Below, piece by piece: positions 36,382-44,050 of a stretch of 64,000 nt of DNA. Within the stretch, counting starts at the first letter, position 1, and each line of letters begins with the position of its first letter. The DNA comes from Rhodococcus zopfii NBRC 100606 = JCM 9919 (GTDB lineage Bacteria > Actinomycetota > Actinomycetes > Mycobacteriales > Mycobacteriaceae). The translations under genes were made by a program, and so were the position numbers. Location of the stretch: positions 1-64,000 of the forward strand of contig NZ_BCXI01000039.1 of assembly GCF_001895025.1 (NCBI RefSeq). Reading direction: 5' to 3'. Below the pieces are notes generated by a model. It ran no database searches, was not told the DNA's origin, and saw only the letters and a program-made list of their open reading frames with translations.

Positions 36382-37401
36382 TCAGAACAGGGTGAGTGCC
36401 GTGGCCGCCGAACGCTGCTCGCACACCGGTGACGGCACGTCCCGATGCGCGGATTCGGCGCCGGCGAGGCCGTATCGCTCCACCAGGGGCACGACGCGGG
36501 CCTTCAGCCAGCGCTTGTATTCCGGAGTGACGTACGCGCTGCGCCCGTAGAGCTGCCGATAGCGGCGAACCAGCGCGGGATGCTCCGCGGCGAGCCAGGA
36601 CAGGAACCATCCGCGGGTGGCGCCGCGCAGGTGCATCGGTATCACGGTCGCACCCGAGGCACCGGCCTTCGCGATGGCGGCGAACAGGTCGTCGAGGTGG
36701 CGCGTCGAGTCGGTGAGATACGGGATGACCGGTGCCACCATCACATGGCAGGACAGGCCGGCGTCGGTGACGGCGCGGACCAGATCGAGCCGGGCCTGCG
36801 GTGAAGGGGTACCCGGTTCGAGCTGGCGTTGCAGGTCGTGGTCGCCGACGGCGAGCGACACCGCGACACCGACGTCGACCTGGCCGGCCGCGAGGGTGAG
36901 CAACGGCAGATCGCGTCGCAGCAACGTGCCCTTGGTGAGGATCGAAAACGGGGTGCCAGATTCCGTGAGAGCCCGAATGACGCCGGGCATCAGGCGATAT
37001 CGGCCCTCCGCGCGCTGATACGGATCGGTATTCGTGCCGAGCGCGACCTGCTCGCGCTTCCAGGATTTCCGGGCCAGCTCCCGCCGCAGTACCGCCGCCA
37101 CGTTGGTCTTGACCACGAGCTGGGTGTCGAAGTCGTGCCCCGGGTCGAGGTCGAGGTATTCATGGGTGGACCGTGCGAAGCAGTAGCGGCAGGCGTGGCT
37201 GCATCCGCGGAAGGTGTTGACGGTGTAGCGGAACGGCAGGTTCGACGCCTCCGGCGTCTTGTTCAGGGCGCTCTTGCACAGCACCTCGTGGAACGTGATG
37301 CCCTCGAAGTCCGGCGTCTGCACGCTGCGAACGAGCCCGGCCCTGTCGAAGCCGGGCAACGCGCCGTCGTCGGCGTCCAGGGACTGTGCCGCCCACCTCA
37401 T
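36382..37401 (-). CDS. Radical SAM protein, Rv2578c family
   Basis: A 339-residue radical SAM enzyme of the Rv2578c/SplB-related type. The [4Fe-4S] motif is CSHACRYC inside NTFRGCSHACRYCFARSTHE. The chain continues with VALGTNTDPYQRAEGRYRLM and FSILTKGTLLRRDLPLL, which are typical of this group. The reaction is not known; relation to spore photoproduct lyase-like proteins is by fold only. The ATG at 37401 (MRWAAQSLDADDG) is the best start; the upstream opening has no family similarity. It is divergent from ridA (86-bp gap). Confidence 0.9.
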   Translation of the reverse strand: MRWAAQSLDADDGALPGFDRAGLVRSVQTPDFEGITFHEVLCKSALNKTPEASNLPFRYTVNTFRGCSHACRYCFARSTHEYLDLDPGHDFDTQLVVKTNVAAVLRRELARKSWKREQVALGTNTDPYQRAEGRYRLMPGVIRALTESGTPFSILTKGTLLRRDLPLLTLAAGQVDVGVAVSLAVGDHDLQRQLEPGTPSPQARLDLVRAVTDAGLSCHVMVAPVIPYLTDSTRHLDDLFAAIAKAGASGATVIPMHLRGATRGWFLSWLAAEHPALVRRYRQLYGRSAYVTPEYKRWLKARVVPLVERYGLAGAESAHRDVPSPVCEQRSAATALTLF

Positions 37402-37487
37402 ACCGCCAGTCGAACACTTGTGCGAGAATCTGTCAACCGGTTGTCGAGATTTCGTTCGACGACCGTGCACCTGTCAGAATTCCGGCC

Positions 37488-37850
37488 ATGACTCGTCAGA
37501 ACATCTCCTCCGGTTCCGAATGGGAACCGAAGATCGGCTACTCCCGCGCGGTGCGCATCGGCAACCAGGTCGCGGTCTCCGGAACGACCTCGCCCGGCGC
37601 GACACTCGAGGAGCAGACCCGCGGCGCCCTGCGCACGATCGAGGCCGCGCTGGGCGAGGCGGGCGCGAAGCTGACCGACGTGATCCGCACCCGTATGTAC
37701 CTGACCGACATGTCCCGCTGGGAAGAGGCGGCCACCGCGCACGGTGAGGTGTTCGGCGAGATCCGGCCTGCCAGCACGATTCTCGAGGTCAGCCGTCTCG
37801 TCGACGGTGATCTGCTCATCGAGATCGAAGCCGACGCGGTCGTCGAATAG
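37488..37850 (+). CDS. ridA: RidA-family deaminase
   Basis: A 120-residue YjgF/YER057c/UK114 protein, which hydrolyses reactive enamine/imine intermediates from PLP enzymes. Conserved parts are present: VAVSGTTSPGATLEEQTRGA, ALGEAGAKLTDVIRTRMYLT and a C-terminal VDGDLLIEIEADAV. The catalytic-site arginine expected near the end of YjgF (for example ARLP...V-E) is represented only by RPASTILEVSRLV, so true RidA activity is likely but not certain. The ATG at 37488 is the start. A terminator hairpin follows its stop. Confidence 0.88.
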   Translation: MTRQNISSGSEWEPKIGYSRAVRIGNQVAVSGTTSPGATLEEQTRGALRTIEAALGEAGAKLTDVIRTRMYLTDMSRWEEAATAHGEVFGEIRPASTILEVSRLVDGDLLIEIEADAVVE

Positions 37851-37858
37851 TCTGCGAT

Positions 37859-37900
37859 CGTGCGTCTTTCGGGAGTGCGGGACCGCCCGAAGGACGCACG
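37859..37900 (+). terminator. Terminator hairpin after ridA
   Basis: CGTGCGTCTTTCGGG (37859-37873) pairs with CCCGAAGGACGCACG (37886-37900), 15 bp with one mismatch, 8 bp past the ridA stop. Confidence 0.7.
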
Positions 37901-37965
37901 GGGCGCGCGGCGCGCGGCCTCGAGTTAGAGTGCTGCACACTGAGTTCTGATCTGGGGGGATCGCC

Positions 37966-38319
37966 ATGGGGGATCATGCTGCCGTCGGCAATTCGGTCAG
38001 GGTTGTGCCCGACGGCGTCCGCGCGTTCGGAAACACGGCACTCGAGGCCGCCGACGACGTCGCACGGGCAGGCGCGGTGGATCTGCAGGAAAACATCTCG
38101 GCACTGAGCCCGGCGCTGGGCCTGATCGGGGGGGACTTCCTGGCGGCGTTCGCTGCAGCCCAGAGCGAGCACACCCGTGCGGTCGCTCTATTGTCGGTGG
38201 CCTACGCCTCGAGCGGCACCGCCGCGCACGAGACCGCGACCGGCTACGAAACCGTTGTGGCCGAGCAGACTGCGGCATTGGAGAACGCGGCCGTGTACCT
38301 GCCCGGGTCCGCACAGTGA
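37966..38319 (+). CDS. EspC-like type VII secretion target (DUF2580)
   Basis: A 117-residue helical protein of the ESX-1 EspC/DUF2580 group. It has two helices typical of such proteins, RAFGNTALEAADDVARAGA and ALGLIGGDFLAAFAAAQSEH, and a C-terminal stretch containing TGYETVVAEQTAALENAA. No cleavable signal peptide is present, as expected of type VII substrates. The ATG at 37966 follows GGGGGGATCGCC. Its stop overlaps the next gene's GTG by 4 bp, so both are made together and may form a heterodimer like PE/PPE pairs. No ESX core genes (EccC, MycP) are in the window, so secretion machinery must lie elsewhere. Confidence 0.82.
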   Translation: MGDHAAVGNSVRVVPDGVRAFGNTALEAADDVARAGAVDLQENISALSPALGLIGGDFLAAFAAAQSEHTRAVALLSVAYASSGTAAHETATGYETVVAEQTAALENAAVYLPGSAQ

Positions 38320-39515
38320 CCGGGCAGGGAGCGCCCGAAGCGGCCCCGACCGTCCTCGACGCCCTGCGGGCCTCACCGATCGGACCGGTGCTCGACGTGC
38401 CGTTGCCCCCGGCGCCCGTCGTCCCGTTCCCCCCACCCGAGCCCGGTCCGAACCCGATCGCCGAACTGCTGCAGTCGATTCCGCTGCCACAGTTGCCGGG
38501 TATCGACCAGTTGCTCGCGCCACTGACCGACCTCGGTGGCTTGTTCGGCACCGGCGTCCTCGGCGCGGTGGACCCCGCCGCGATCCTCCGGCAGTCGTCC
38601 CGATTCCTCGACACCGCGGCCTCGATAGGACGCAGCGCCGTCGACCTGCTGCCCGATTCGTGGGAGGGTGCGCCCGCCGACGCCGCGATCGACCACGGCC
38701 GCCGCGCGCACGCCAGCGCAGTCGAGTTGAGCGAACGTGGCGACCGGATAGGTGAACTGACCCGCGCCGCGACCGCGACCGTCGAACGCGGGAACGTCGA
38801 ACTGTCCGGCATCGCCCAATCGTTCGTGGCGGTTGCGTCCGCGGCCGCGCCGGTCGCCCTGACACCACCGGGCCAGGCGCTGCTGGTCTCGGCCGCCGCC
38901 GAGCACCTGCAGGCCGCGCTCGCCGTGGTGAGCCGCAGCCGCGGCGAACTGAGCATGCACACCGCGGCGATGACCACCCTCACCGCACCGATCCCGGTGC
39001 CGGCGCCCATCCCACCGGGCGGTCTGCCCGCCGCCGGCAAGGTGGCGTCGGTCGCGTCCGACGCGGTGAAGTCCATCGCATCCGAGGCGGCGTTCGCGGT
39101 CGGACCGATGTTCGGCGGATCCGCCGACGATCCCGCCGCGACCCGGGCCGCGTCCGCGGTACCGACGGTGCCGTCGGCCGGCGGTATCGGACCGATGTCG
39201 GCTTCGGCAGGCTTCGGCGGGGCAGGGATCGGTGGTTCCGGCCTCGGCGGCGTACCCGCCGCGCCGGCCCACGGGTTGTTCCCGGGGCCGGTGCCTGCAC
39301 CGGCGGCTCCCGCGGCTGCCGGTCCGGTAGCCGCGGCACCCGGTCGCGGCGGGATGTACGGGGGCGTCCCCGCCGCCGGTGCCGCGCGCCGGGACGACAG
39401 GTCCGATCACCGTGGCACTCCGGGATTCCTGGTGTCCGCCGCCAATTCGACCGAGGTGGTCGGGGAACTGCCGAATGTCGTGCCGCCGGTGATCGGCGGC
39501 TCCGGCGACCGGTAG
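38316..39515 (+). CDS. Pro/Ala/Gly-rich PPE/EspB-like putative T7SS substrate
   Basis: A 399-residue secreted-effector-like protein. A proline-rich start (VLDVPLPPAPVVPFPPPEPG) leads to a helical domain with a WxG motif in LLPDSWEGAPADAAIDHGRR and long helices (HASAVELSERGDRIGELTRA, ALLVSAAAEHLQAALAVVSR). From about residue 250 it becomes a low-complexity Ala/Gly/Pro tail (FGGAGIGGSGLGGVPAAPAH) ending FLVSAANSTEVVGELPNVVP. The layout resembles EspB/PPE proteins without the exact PPE signature. The GTG start overlaps the EspC-like gene by 4 bp. Function is unknown; surface or secreted location is inferred from the pairing. Confidence 0.7.
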   Translation: MTGQGAPEAAPTVLDALRASPIGPVLDVPLPPAPVVPFPPPEPGPNPIAELLQSIPLPQLPGIDQLLAPLTDLGGLFGTGVLGAVDPAAILRQSSRFLDTAASIGRSAVDLLPDSWEGAPADAAIDHGRRAHASAVELSERGDRIGELTRAATATVERGNVELSGIAQSFVAVASAAAPVALTPPGQALLVSAAAEHLQAALAVVSRSRGELSMHTAAMTTLTAPIPVPAPIPPGGLPAAGKVASVASDAVKSIASEAAFAVGPMFGGSADDPAATRAASAVPTVPSAGGIGPMSASAGFGGAGIGGSGLGGVPAAPAHGLFPGPVPAPAAPAAAGPVAAAPGRGGMYGGVPAAGAARRDDRSDHRGTPGFLVSAANSTEVVGELPNVVPPVIGGSGDR

Positions 39516-39570
39516 GAGCCGGACCGTCGGCCACGGATTACCCCGTGCCCCGGACGGGTACTCGCCCTAG

Positions 39571-42216
39571 ATGAGTCCTGGCGGTGCGATTCGGCAGTTG
39601 GGTGTCGAGGAGGAATTCCAGCTCATCGATGCGAAGACACGCCGGCTCGTTCCCCGCGCCCCGGAGCTGCTCGCGCGGCTGCCGCACGACACCTACGTCG
39701 ACGAACTCCAACGCTGCGTCATCGAGGTCAACAGTGACGTCCACCCGGACCTCTCGCAGCTGCGCGCGGATCTGGTCCGTCGCCGCTCCCAGCTCGTGAC
39801 GGCGGCCGCCGAACTCGGTTTGGGAGTCGCTGCCGCGGGAGCCGTTCCGCTCGCCGTCCCGGAAGAACTCCAGGTCAGCGAAACGCCGCGTTATCGCCGG
39901 ATGCTCGCGGACTATCAGTTGCTCGCGCGCGAGCAACTGATCTGCGGCACCCAGGTGCATGTCGATCTTCCCGATCGGGACGAGGCGGTGCGGGTCGCGA
40001 ACCGGATCGCACCGCACCTTCCGGTCTTCCTGGCGCTGAGCGCGAGTTCACCCTTCTGGGCCGACGGCACCGACACCGGCTACGCGAGCGTGCGCAGCCT
40101 GGTGTGGATCCGGTGGCCGAGCACCGGGCCCGCGGCGCCCGTGTCCTCGGCCGCCGAGTACGACCGGCTCATCGCCGATCTGGTGTCGAGCGGGGTGATC
40201 ACCGACCCGGGCATGGTGTACTTCGACCTCCGCCCGTCCGCGCATCAGCCGACCCTGGAGTTGCGGGTGTGCGACAGCTGCCCGTCGGTCGACACGATCG
40301 CCCTGATCGCGGGCCTGTTCCGGGCGCTCGTCGAGCACGAGTGCACCGCACTGCGCGCGGGCATTCCGGCCACGCGGGCGAACCCCACCCTGATCCGCGC
40401 GGCGATGTGGCGAGCCGCCCGGTCGGGGCTCGAGGGCGACCTGGTCGACGTCGAGGCCGCGGTGCCGCGCCCCGCCGTGGAGATGATCGACCGGCTCACC
40501 TCGCTGCTGCGGCCCGAACTGGAGCAGATGGGCGACTGGGACACGGTCTCCGAACTGGCCGCCGCGGCCGCCCGCATCGGGAGTTCCGCGGCTCGGCAGC
40601 GACGGGTGCTGCGGCGACGCGGCAAACTCAGCGATGTCGTGGACCTGCTGCTCGCCGAGACCGCGGGCCGGGTGCATCCGGTGCCGGAGGTCGCGGACCC
40701 CCACGGGACGTTGCTGCACGGGTACGCGCCGCTGCGCGTCGACGACAGCGAAGACGGAGACACCGAAGGCGGATACGACGAGGCGGTCGACGCCCGCGGG
40801 CGGCCGCGGCCGGAATACGCCCATGTCCTCGACACCTTGGCGCGGTTCGGAGCGGATGCGCTGCGAACCGCGCAGGCCGACATCGACCGCGAGCAGGGCC
40901 TCGACGGGGTGGTGTTCCGGGTCAGCGGCGAGACCCGGGCACGGGTCTTCCCGATGGATGTGGTGCCGCGGATCGTCACGGCCGACCAGTGGGAACACCT
41001 CGTACCGGGACTCGAACAACGGGCACGGGCGCTCAACGCGTTCCTCGTCGACGTGTACGGGGACGCCGCGGCGATCCGGGACGGCGTGCTGCCGGCGGAG
41101 GTGCTCGACCGTGCACCCGGGTTCCGCCGGAGCGGTGCCGCGGCCCACCCGCACCGGGTACGCGCGCACATCTGCGGCATCGATCTGGTGAGGACCGGCC
41201 CGGGACGGTTCGTGGTGCTCGAGGACAATCTGCGGGTGCCGTCGGGCGTCGGGTACGCCTGGGCACATCGCGCGATGACCCGCATGTTCCTCGGTGAACT
41301 CCTCGACGACGCCGACGTTCTCGATGTCGAAGACACTTCGGACCTGCTCGTGCGGACGCTGCTGGCCGCCGCTCCGCCCAGGGCGCGCGGCGGCGAGGTC
41401 GCCGCGGTCGTGCTCAGCGCGGGACCGGAAGATTCCGCCTGGTTCGAGCACACGATGCTCGCGGAGCGCACGGGTCTGCCGCTGGCCCAGACGCACGACC
41501 TGTCGGTTCGCGACGACGTCGTGTACATCCACCGGGGGGCGACGATGTCGCGCGTCGACGTTCTCTACGCCCGCGTCGACGAGGACATGCTGCTGTCCTC
41601 CACCGGCTACGACGGGCAGCCGCTGCGGCCCGGGCTGCTCGGCGCCCTGCGCGCGGGGACCGTGACCGTGGCCAACGCCCTCGGCAACGGTGTGGGCGAC
41701 GACAAGGCCGTCTACTCCTATGTGCCGACGCTGATCGAGTACTACCTTGGTGAGCGACCGTTGCTCGAGCAGGTTCCCACATGGGTGTGCGCCGAACGCG
41801 AGCAGCGCGACCACGTGCTCGACCGGCTCTCCGAACTGGTGGTCAAACCCATCGACGGGTTCGGCGGCAGCGGAATCACGATCGGGCCGGAAGCGACAGC
41901 GGCCGAATTGGCCGGGCGCCGCCGCGAACTGTTGAGGCAGCCGGAGCGATTCGTCGCGCAGGAGGTGGTGCCGTTGTCCACGCACCCGACGTTCGACGGC
42001 ACCGGCTTCCACCCGCACCACGTCGACCTGCGCGTGTTCGTGCACGTGCGCGGCGACGGCGAGACGGTCACCGCGCAGGTCGCACCGATCGCCCTGACGC
42101 GCGTGGCACCTGCAGGGAGCCTGGTCGTCAATTCGTCCCAGGGCGGGGGCGGCAAGGACACCTGGATTCTGCGGTCCCCCGGACCGCGCCCGGGCCCCGA
42201 CCGGCAGGGGCACTGA
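39571..42216 (+). CDS. GCS2-type carboxylate-amine ligase fused to circularly permuted ATP-grasp
   Basis: An 881-residue two-enzyme fusion. Residues 1 to about 370 are a YbdK/GCS2 glutamate-cysteine-ligase-like domain (QLGVEEEFQLIDAKTRRLVP, GTQVHVDLPDRDEAVRVANR, YFDLRPSAHQPTLELRVCDS). After a linker, about 410-870 is a type-2 circularly permuted ATP-grasp domain (FPMDVVPRIVTADQWEHLVP, VVLEDNLRVPSGVGYAWAHR, GNGVGDDKAVYSYVPTLIEY, LVVKPIDGFGGSGITIG). Both form amide bonds between a carboxylate and an amine using ATP. So it may make a two-bond peptide or peptidic product. It starts a four-gene unit; the amidotransferase GTG is one base past its TGA. I see no strong Shine-Dalgarno at the ATG at 39571. 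Confidence 0.9.
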   Translation: MSPGGAIRQLGVEEEFQLIDAKTRRLVPRAPELLARLPHDTYVDELQRCVIEVNSDVHPDLSQLRADLVRRRSQLVTAAAELGLGVAAAGAVPLAVPEELQVSETPRYRRMLADYQLLAREQLICGTQVHVDLPDRDEAVRVANRIAPHLPVFLALSASSPFWADGTDTGYASVRSLVWIRWPSTGPAAPVSSAAEYDRLIADLVSSGVITDPGMVYFDLRPSAHQPTLELRVCDSCPSVDTIALIAGLFRALVEHECTALRAGIPATRANPTLIRAAMWRAARSGLEGDLVDVEAAVPRPAVEMIDRLTSLLRPELEQMGDWDTVSELAAAAARIGSSAARQRRVLRRRGKLSDVVDLLLAETAGRVHPVPEVADPHGTLLHGYAPLRVDDSEDGDTEGGYDEAVDARGRPRPEYAHVLDTLARFGADALRTAQADIDREQGLDGVVFRVSGETRARVFPMDVVPRIVTADQWEHLVPGLEQRARALNAFLVDVYGDAAAIRDGVLPAEVLDRAPGFRRSGAAAHPHRVRAHICGIDLVRTGPGRFVVLEDNLRVPSGVGYAWAHRAMTRMFLGELLDDADVLDVEDTSDLLVRTLLAAAPPRARGGEVAAVVLSAGPEDSAWFEHTMLAERTGLPLAQTHDLSVRDDVVYIHRGATMSRVDVLYARVDEDMLLSSTGYDGQPLRPGLLGALRAGTVTVANALGNGVGDDKAVYSYVPTLIEYYLGERPLLEQVPTWVCAEREQRDHVLDRLSELVVKPIDGFGGSGITIGPEATAAELAGRRRELLRQPERFVAQEVVPLSTHPTFDGTGFHPHHVDLRVFVHVRGDGETVTAQVAPIALTRVAPAGSLVVNSSQGGGGKDTWILRSPGPRPGPDRQGH

Positions 42217-42217
42217 C

Positions 42218-44044
42218 GTGTGCGGCGTGTGCGGCGAGATCCGGTTCGACGGCACTGCGGCCGACACCGGTGCCGTGTCCCGGATGACCGCGGCGATGAC
42301 ACCCCGCGGCCCCGATTCCGGGGGAATGTACGCGCAGGAGTCGATCGCACTGGGGCACCGTCGGCTGAGCATCATCGATCTGTCGGCGCGCGGCCGCCAG
42401 CCGATGATCGACAGCGACCTCGGGCTGGCGCTCGTGTTCAACGGGTGCATCTACAACTACCGGCAGCTGCGAGCGCAGCTGGAGGCGGCCGGCTACCGGT
42501 TCTTCTCGACGGCGGACAGCGAGGTGGTCCTCAAGGCATTCCACCGATGGGGCGCGGACTGTGTGCGCCACTTCGCCGGAATGTTCGCGTTCGCGATCGT
42601 CGACACCGACTCCGGTGTGGTGACCCTTGCGCGCGACCGGCTCGGGATCAAACCGCTGTATCTGGCCGAGACGCCCGGCCGGCTGCGGTTCGCGTCGACA
42701 CTTCCGGCGTTGCTGCGCGGCGGAGGCATCGACACCGACCTCGATCGGGTGGCACTGCACCACTACCTGAGCTTCCATTCGGTGGTTCCCGCCCCCCGTA
42801 CCATCTTCCGTGGCGTGCGGAAACTGCCGGCAGCGACCGTGCGCGTGATCCGGCCCGACGGCCGCAGCAGCGACACCGGGTACTGGCAGCCGGTGTTCGG
42901 TCCGGACCCGGACCGGGCATCGTGGACCGAACTCGATTGGCAGCACGCCCTGCTCGGCGCCCTGCGCACGGCGGTGTCGCGCCGGATGGTCGCCGACGTG
43001 CCCGTCGGGGTACTGCTGTCCGGTGGCATCGACTCGAGCCTGGTGGTCGCGCTGCTCGCAGAACAGGGCCAGCGCGATCTCGCGACCTTCAGCATCGGAT
43101 TCGACGCGGCAGCAGGAGAATCCGGGGACGAATACGAATATTCGGATCTCGTCGCCGCCACCTTCGGCACCGCGCACCACAAGATCCACATCGATTCATC
43201 GCGTCTGCTGCCGGCAGTCCCCGCGACGATCGCGGCGATGAGCGAGCCGATGGTCAGCCACGACTGTGTCGCGTTCTTCCTGCTGTCGGAGGAGGTGCGC
43301 CGATCGGTGAAGGTGGTCCAGTCCGGTCAGGGCGCCGACGAGATCCTCGCCGGATACGACTGGTATCCCCCGATGCTCGGGGTTTCCCGCGACCGGTCCG
43401 CCGAGGCGTATGCCCGCGTCTTCGTCGACCGTTCCCACGACGACATCGCCGGGCTGTTGTGTCCCGGATACCGCCTCGACCACGACGCGAGCAGCGAATT
43501 CCTGACCGCCCGGCACGCCGAACCCGGCGCCCACACCTCGGTCGACGCGGCACTGCGCCTCGACACGACGGTCATGCTGGTCGAGGATCCGGTCAAGCGG
43601 GTCGACACGATGACGATGGCATGGGGCCTCGAGGCGCGGGTCCCGTTCCTCGACCACGAATTCGTCGAGCTCGCCGCGACCTGCCCGCCCGAACTCAAGC
43701 TCACGTCCGGCGGCAAAGGTGTTCTCAAGGACGCGAGCCGGGGACTGCTGCCGGCGCGGATCGTCGACCGCACGAAGGGTTACTTCCCGGTCCCGGGAAT
43801 CCGGAATCTCGACGGGGAGCTGCTGACCCTGGTGCGCGACGCCCTGCACAGCCGTTCCGCCCGTGACCGGGGCCTGTTCCGGCCGGACGCACTCGACGCA
43901 CTGCTCGACGCACCGAACGACACTCGCACCACACTCGGCGCGAACGCGCTCTGGCAGGTCGCGCTGCTCGAGTTGTGGTTGCAGGCGATGGACGAGCAGA
44001 CCGCAACGACGACCGCGTGGCCGGCGCGGGATCGGGAGGGGTGA
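42218..44044 (+). CDS. Asparagine-synthetase-type amidotransferase (AsnO-like)
   Basis: A 608-residue class II glutamine amidotransferase/asparagine synthetase homologue. Cys2 (start MCGVCGEIRFDG) is the glutaminase nucleophile, and LVFNGCIYNYRQLRAQLEAA the glutamine pocket. The PP-loop for ATP is LLSGGIDSSLVVALLAEQ (Ser268). It ends as a normal AsnB fold (GLEARVPFLDHEFVELAA). It resembles the enzyme that amidates N-acetylglutaminylglutamine more than a free-asparagine enzyme by its neighbours: it is directly coupled to a ligase fusion and followed by two peptidases. The likely reaction is conversion of a product carboxylate to an amide (inference). Confidence 0.88.
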   Translation: MCGVCGEIRFDGTAADTGAVSRMTAAMTPRGPDSGGMYAQESIALGHRRLSIIDLSARGRQPMIDSDLGLALVFNGCIYNYRQLRAQLEAAGYRFFSTADSEVVLKAFHRWGADCVRHFAGMFAFAIVDTDSGVVTLARDRLGIKPLYLAETPGRLRFASTLPALLRGGGIDTDLDRVALHHYLSFHSVVPAPRTIFRGVRKLPAATVRVIRPDGRSSDTGYWQPVFGPDPDRASWTELDWQHALLGALRTAVSRRMVADVPVGVLLSGGIDSSLVVALLAEQGQRDLATFSIGFDAAAGESGDEYEYSDLVAATFGTAHHKIHIDSSRLLPAVPATIAAMSEPMVSHDCVAFFLLSEEVRRSVKVVQSGQGADEILAGYDWYPPMLGVSRDRSAEAYARVFVDRSHDDIAGLLCPGYRLDHDASSEFLTARHAEPGAHTSVDAALRLDTTVMLVEDPVKRVDTMTMAWGLEARVPFLDHEFVELAATCPPELKLTSGGKGVLKDASRGLLPARIVDRTKGYFPVPGIRNLDGELLTLVRDALHSRSARDRGLFRPDALDALLDAPNDTRTTLGANALWQVALLELWLQAMDEQTATTTAWPARDREG

Positions 44045-44050
44045 TCCGCG

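Noticed and set aside
40048-42450. An 800-codon minus-strand frame
   Set aside because: Shadow of the ligase fusion gene; no recognisable protein features.
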